From: Pseudomonadota bacterium
GTDB taxonomy: Bacteria; Pseudomonadota; Alphaproteobacteria; Rhizobiales; Xanthobacteraceae
DNA: 8,308 bases
Assembly: GCA_023405565.1 (NCBI GenBank)
Contig: JAEXXW010000136.1
Coordinates: 1 to 8,308, forward strand
Direction: 5' to 3'
Every line of letters begins with the position of its first letter. The stretch's first letter is position 1. The position numbers and the translations under genes were made by a program. This document shows positions 7,044 through 8,308 of the stretch, one piece after another. The notes beneath the pieces are model-generated. The model saw nothing but the letters and a program-made list of their open reading frames with translations. It did not search any database and was not told where the DNA came from.

Positions 7044-8308
7044 ATGCGTTCTGATGAGCCCCTTCGCTCACCTTCCGTATCCCGTCTGACGGTTTGCGCG
7101 GCGCTGGCATTGGCGACCGCCGGCTGCAGCGGTGATGCCAACCGCCTCGATCAGCAGTCTTTCTCGAACCCGTTCTCCTCGTCCTCGCGCGTGGAGAACA
7201 CGGGCTCCGTGCCGCAATACCAGCAGCCGGCGCCGAACCATGTCGAGAGCCGTCCGCTCGGCCAGCCGCAATATGCGCAGCCCCAATACCAGCAGCCGTA
7301 TCCGCAGCAACAATATCAACAGCCGCCTTATCAGCCTGCACCGCAATACCAGCAGCCTCCGTCTCAGCAATCTGCGCCGCAATCGGTTGTGCGTCAGGAT
7401 GTGACCGGTTCTGTGTCGCGTCCCGCGACGCGTTCTGTTGTGGCGCAGCCGCAGGCATCGCAAAACTGGGACTGGAATGGCGGCACGCCGGTGACAGTCG
7501 GCAAGGGTGAGACCATCCAGACATTGTCGCGGCGCTATGGTGTGCCCGCGCTGTCTATTGCTGAAGCCAATGGCATGTCGACCGGAACGCCGATCTATCC
7601 CGGTCAGCGTCTAGTGATTCCGAAATACGGCAATGGCGGTTCGCGCGTCGCTGCTGCGCAGCCGCAGCCTGTTGCAACGCCCATCGCAACCGGCAATGCG
7701 CGCACGCCGTCGGCGCCGGCCGGGCAGGGTGCTGTGCATACCGTCGGTCCTGGCGAGACGATGTTCAGCGTCGCACGCCGCTACAAGGTGAGCCCGGTCG
7801 CGATCGCCAAGGCGAACAATCTGCCGCCGCATCACATGGTGAAGATGGGTGAGCGGCTGACCATTCCGGGTGTTGCCGGCTCACGCACAGCGACGGCCAT
7901 GACACAGCCTGCGCCCGTGGCAGCTGAAACACCGCGCACCGCGCAGCCGGCCGCCGCGCCCGCGCCGCAACGCGTGGCTGCAGCTCAACCGCGTGCCGCT
8001 GAAATTCAGCCGCCGGTGACAAATTCGGCACGCATGATCACACCGGCGAAGGACAATCCGGTTGATGACACCAAGTCCGAAGCGGCCGATACCGGTTCGA
8101 CAGGGGCAGCAGGTTTCCGCTGGCCGGCGCGTGGCCGCATCATTGCCGGTTTCGGTCCCAAGCCGACCGGTCAGCAGAATGACGGTATCAATCTCGCCGT
8201 GCCGGAAGGCACGCCGATCAAGGCGTCCGAGGATGGCGTTGTTGCCTATGCCGGCAACGAAATGAAGGGCTACGGCAACCTCGTTCTGGTGCGTCACTCC
8301 AATGGCTA
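7044..8308 (+). CDS. nlpD: NlpD-like lipoprotein: two LysM domains and a LytM (M23) domain, 3' end outside the window
   Basis: The frame from ATG 7044 is open to the right edge (421 complete codons). An in-frame TAA at 7038-7040 excludes an upstream start. Residues 14-28 form a signal peptide ending TAGC, with Cys28 as the likely lipidated residue (lipobox slightly non-standard). Residues 57-113 are Gln/Pro/Tyr-rich with PQYQQP repeats. LysM 1 spans about 148-193 (VTVGKGETIQTLSRRYGV), LysM 2 about 229-275 (HTVGPGETMFSVARRYKV). An Ala/Pro-rich linker leads to a LytM domain from about 358 (FRWPARGRIIAGFG). Where active M23 enzymes have H-x-G-x-D, this protein has N-D-G-I-N (379-383), so both zinc ligands seen here are missing. 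NlpD and EnvC types with such losses activate cell-wall amidases at division. Position after surE-pcm supports NlpD. Confidence 0.9.
   Translation, partial: MRSDEPLRSPSVSRLTVCAALALATAGCSGDANRLDQQSFSNPFSSSSRVENTGSVPQYQQPAPNHVESRPLGQPQYAQPQYQQPYPQQQYQQPPYQPAPQYQQPPSQQSAPQSVVRQDVTGSVSRPATRSVVAQPQASQNWDWNGGTPVTVGKGETIQTLSRRYGVPALSIAEANGMSTGTPIYPGQRLVIPKYGNGGSRVAAAQPQPVATPIATGNARTPSAPAGQGAVHTVGPGETMFSVARRYKVSPVAIAKANNLPPHHMVKMGERLTIPGVAGSRTATAMTQPAPVAAETPRTAQPAAAPAPQRVAAAQPRAAEIQPPVTNSARMITPAKDNPVDDTKSEAADTGSTGAAGFRWPARGRIIAGFGPKPTGQQNDGINLAVPEGTPIKASEDGVVAYAGNEMKGYGNLVLVRHSNG

Noticed and set aside
7212..7382. CRISPR-like array or tandem repeat locus
   Set aside because: The repeated units are 14 bp, imperfectly spaced and in frame within a protein-coding, Gln/Pro/Tyr-rich segment.

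Overview
The window is GC-rich chromosomal DNA of an alphaproteobacterium, most likely of the order Hyphomicrobiales (Rhizobiales), perhaps near Bradyrhizobium, Xanthobacter or Pseudolabrys. The protein sequences, the gene order (scpB, tatABC, serS, surE, pcm, nlpD-like, all on the + strand) and the style of the intergenic palindromes suggest this. No similarity search was run. All real genes lie on the + strand. The long open frames on the - strand are shadows of GC-rich genes.

Layout: 1-804 is the 3' part of scpB (chromosome condensation partner of SMC), whose open frame runs off the left edge through an extremely acidic tract. An ABC-transporter ATPase of the FbpC/PotA type (805-1917) follows with no spacer. 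A 74-nt gap leads into the twin-arginine translocase genes tatA (1992-2231), tatB (2313-2798) and tatC (2795-3604). A 396-nt non-coding gap (3605-4000) is filled with secondary structure. Then come serS (4001-5293), surE (5359-6123), pcm (6235-6900) and a lipoprotein gene with two LysM domains and a degenerate LytM/M23 domain (7044 to beyond the right edge), here called nlpD-like.

Functionally this is housekeeping: chromosome segregation, folded-protein export, tRNA charging, a stationary-phase survival pair (SurE phosphatase and L-isoaspartyl repair methyltransferase) and a cell-wall hydrolase regulator. The order surE-pcm-nlpD is the same as in gammaproteobacteria such as E. coli. The ABC ATPase is the odd member, because no permease or binding-protein gene is beside it.

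The unusual content is between the genes. Every junction from tatA to nlpD that has a spacer carries at least one clear inverted repeat, and the sequences differ: two tandem hairpins between tatA and tatB; a compact multi-branched structure with a 17-bp perfect closing stem and four arms (3681-3836) upstream of serS; a 10-bp palindrome between serS and surE; a doublet between surE and pcm, one half of which exactly fits the pattern ATTCCC-N8-GGGAAT; and a long hairpin plus a CtrA-like box upstream of nlpD. The 3681-3836 element is the best candidate for something worth characterising. It is either a dispersed palindromic repeat or a structured leader RNA of serS. I found no CRISPR array, tRNA, rRNA, transposase or defence system.
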